51,385 nt of DNA from positions 1 to 51,385 of the forward strand of contig JAIBAP010000042.1 of assembly GCA_019695115.1 (NCBI GenBank). Reading direction: 5' to 3'. Made by a program: the position numbers and the translations under genes. Origin of the DNA: Caldilineales bacterium (GTDB taxonomy: Bacteria; Chloroflexota; Anaerolineae; J102). The stretch's first letter is position 1, and each line of letters starts with the position of its first letter. Below, one piece after another: positions 51,276-51,385 of the stretch. The notes under the pieces were generated by a model. It searched no databases. It saw only the letters and a program-made list of their open reading frames with translations, and was not told where the DNA came from.

Positions 51276-51385
51276 TTTCCCGGGTTGAGCAGAGTGGGAG
51301 GGACGAAAGCGAGCGCGGCCAATGGGAGAACGGCGCCAAGGGTGGTCGGGCGCAGGAGAGTGAGTACGGCGAGTGGGAGGTGGGG

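Overview
The window looks like a chromosomal piece of a GC-rich, probably Chloroflexota-type bacterium (Anaerolineae/Caldilineae-like). This is an inference from three things: the gene mix (clade II nos cluster with a lipoprotein-type NosZ, COX15-type heme A synthase, DUF58 plus transglutaminase pair, several UROD-like proteins), Sec/lipoprotein signals with S/T/P-rich linkers, and intergenic space packed with short tandem repeats. No rRNA gene is present to confirm it.

Layout. 184-2556 is a two-gene restriction-modification locus (Eco57I-like N6-adenine methylase and a compact PD-DxK protein), followed by tmk and a transglutaminase lipoprotein. 4368-17478 (minus strand) is a sugar locus: a LacI-type regulator, a FucI/AraA-like isomerase, an M24-fold protein that seems to have lost its metal site, ribulokinase, L-ribulose-5-P 4-epimerase, a HAD phosphatase, two UROD-like proteins, and a sugar ABC importer (binding protein, ATPase, permease). 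Together they suggest uptake of a pentose or 6-deoxyhexose and its isomerisation, phosphorylation and epimerisation towards xylulose-5-P. 17687-24017 holds the DUF58/transglutaminase pair, a DUF4126 protein, an MFS exporter and a SAM methyltransferase. 24027-25517 is a graveyard of defence or toxin-antitoxin type genes (intact MNT nucleotidyltransferase, truncated HEPN, Avd-like start, truncated unknown protein) cut up by palindromic and GC-rich repeats. 25691-38902 is mixed: a DUF4143 ATPase with twin palindromes at its promoter, a DnaQ-DinG helicase, a kinase-like protein, GNAT, a RelE/Phd-type toxin-antitoxin pair, a flavin monooxygenase, DUF2652-SRPBCC, a SWIM remnant, DUF1905, a stand-alone GyrA C-terminal pinwheel, DUF3467 and an E1-beta subunit. 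38904-41475 (minus) is a small glycan cluster. 41844-49469 is heme A synthase followed by nosZ, a nosB-like gene, nosD, nosF, nosY and nosL, a nitrous-oxide-reduction operon. 49473-51205 has DUF166, a membrane-hydrolase/HNH fusion and three tRNA genes (Ser-GGA, Ser-CGA, Gly-CCC).

The most unusual signal is not a gene. At least seven intergenic gaps contain tandem arrays of 7-bp units with a CGTG core. In tmk, HAD, araB, M24, lacI, the transglutaminase gene and nosY the array starts at or within a few bases of the stop codon and reads in the same orientation relative to the upstream gene. They resemble in form the heptanucleotide STRR repeats of cyanobacteria. A second element, a 33-bp palindrome, appears in several copies and in one case supplies the C-terminal residues of a protein. 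A third, a pair of 32-bp-spaced palindromes, overlaps the -35 box of the apparently leaderless DUF4143 ATPase gene.
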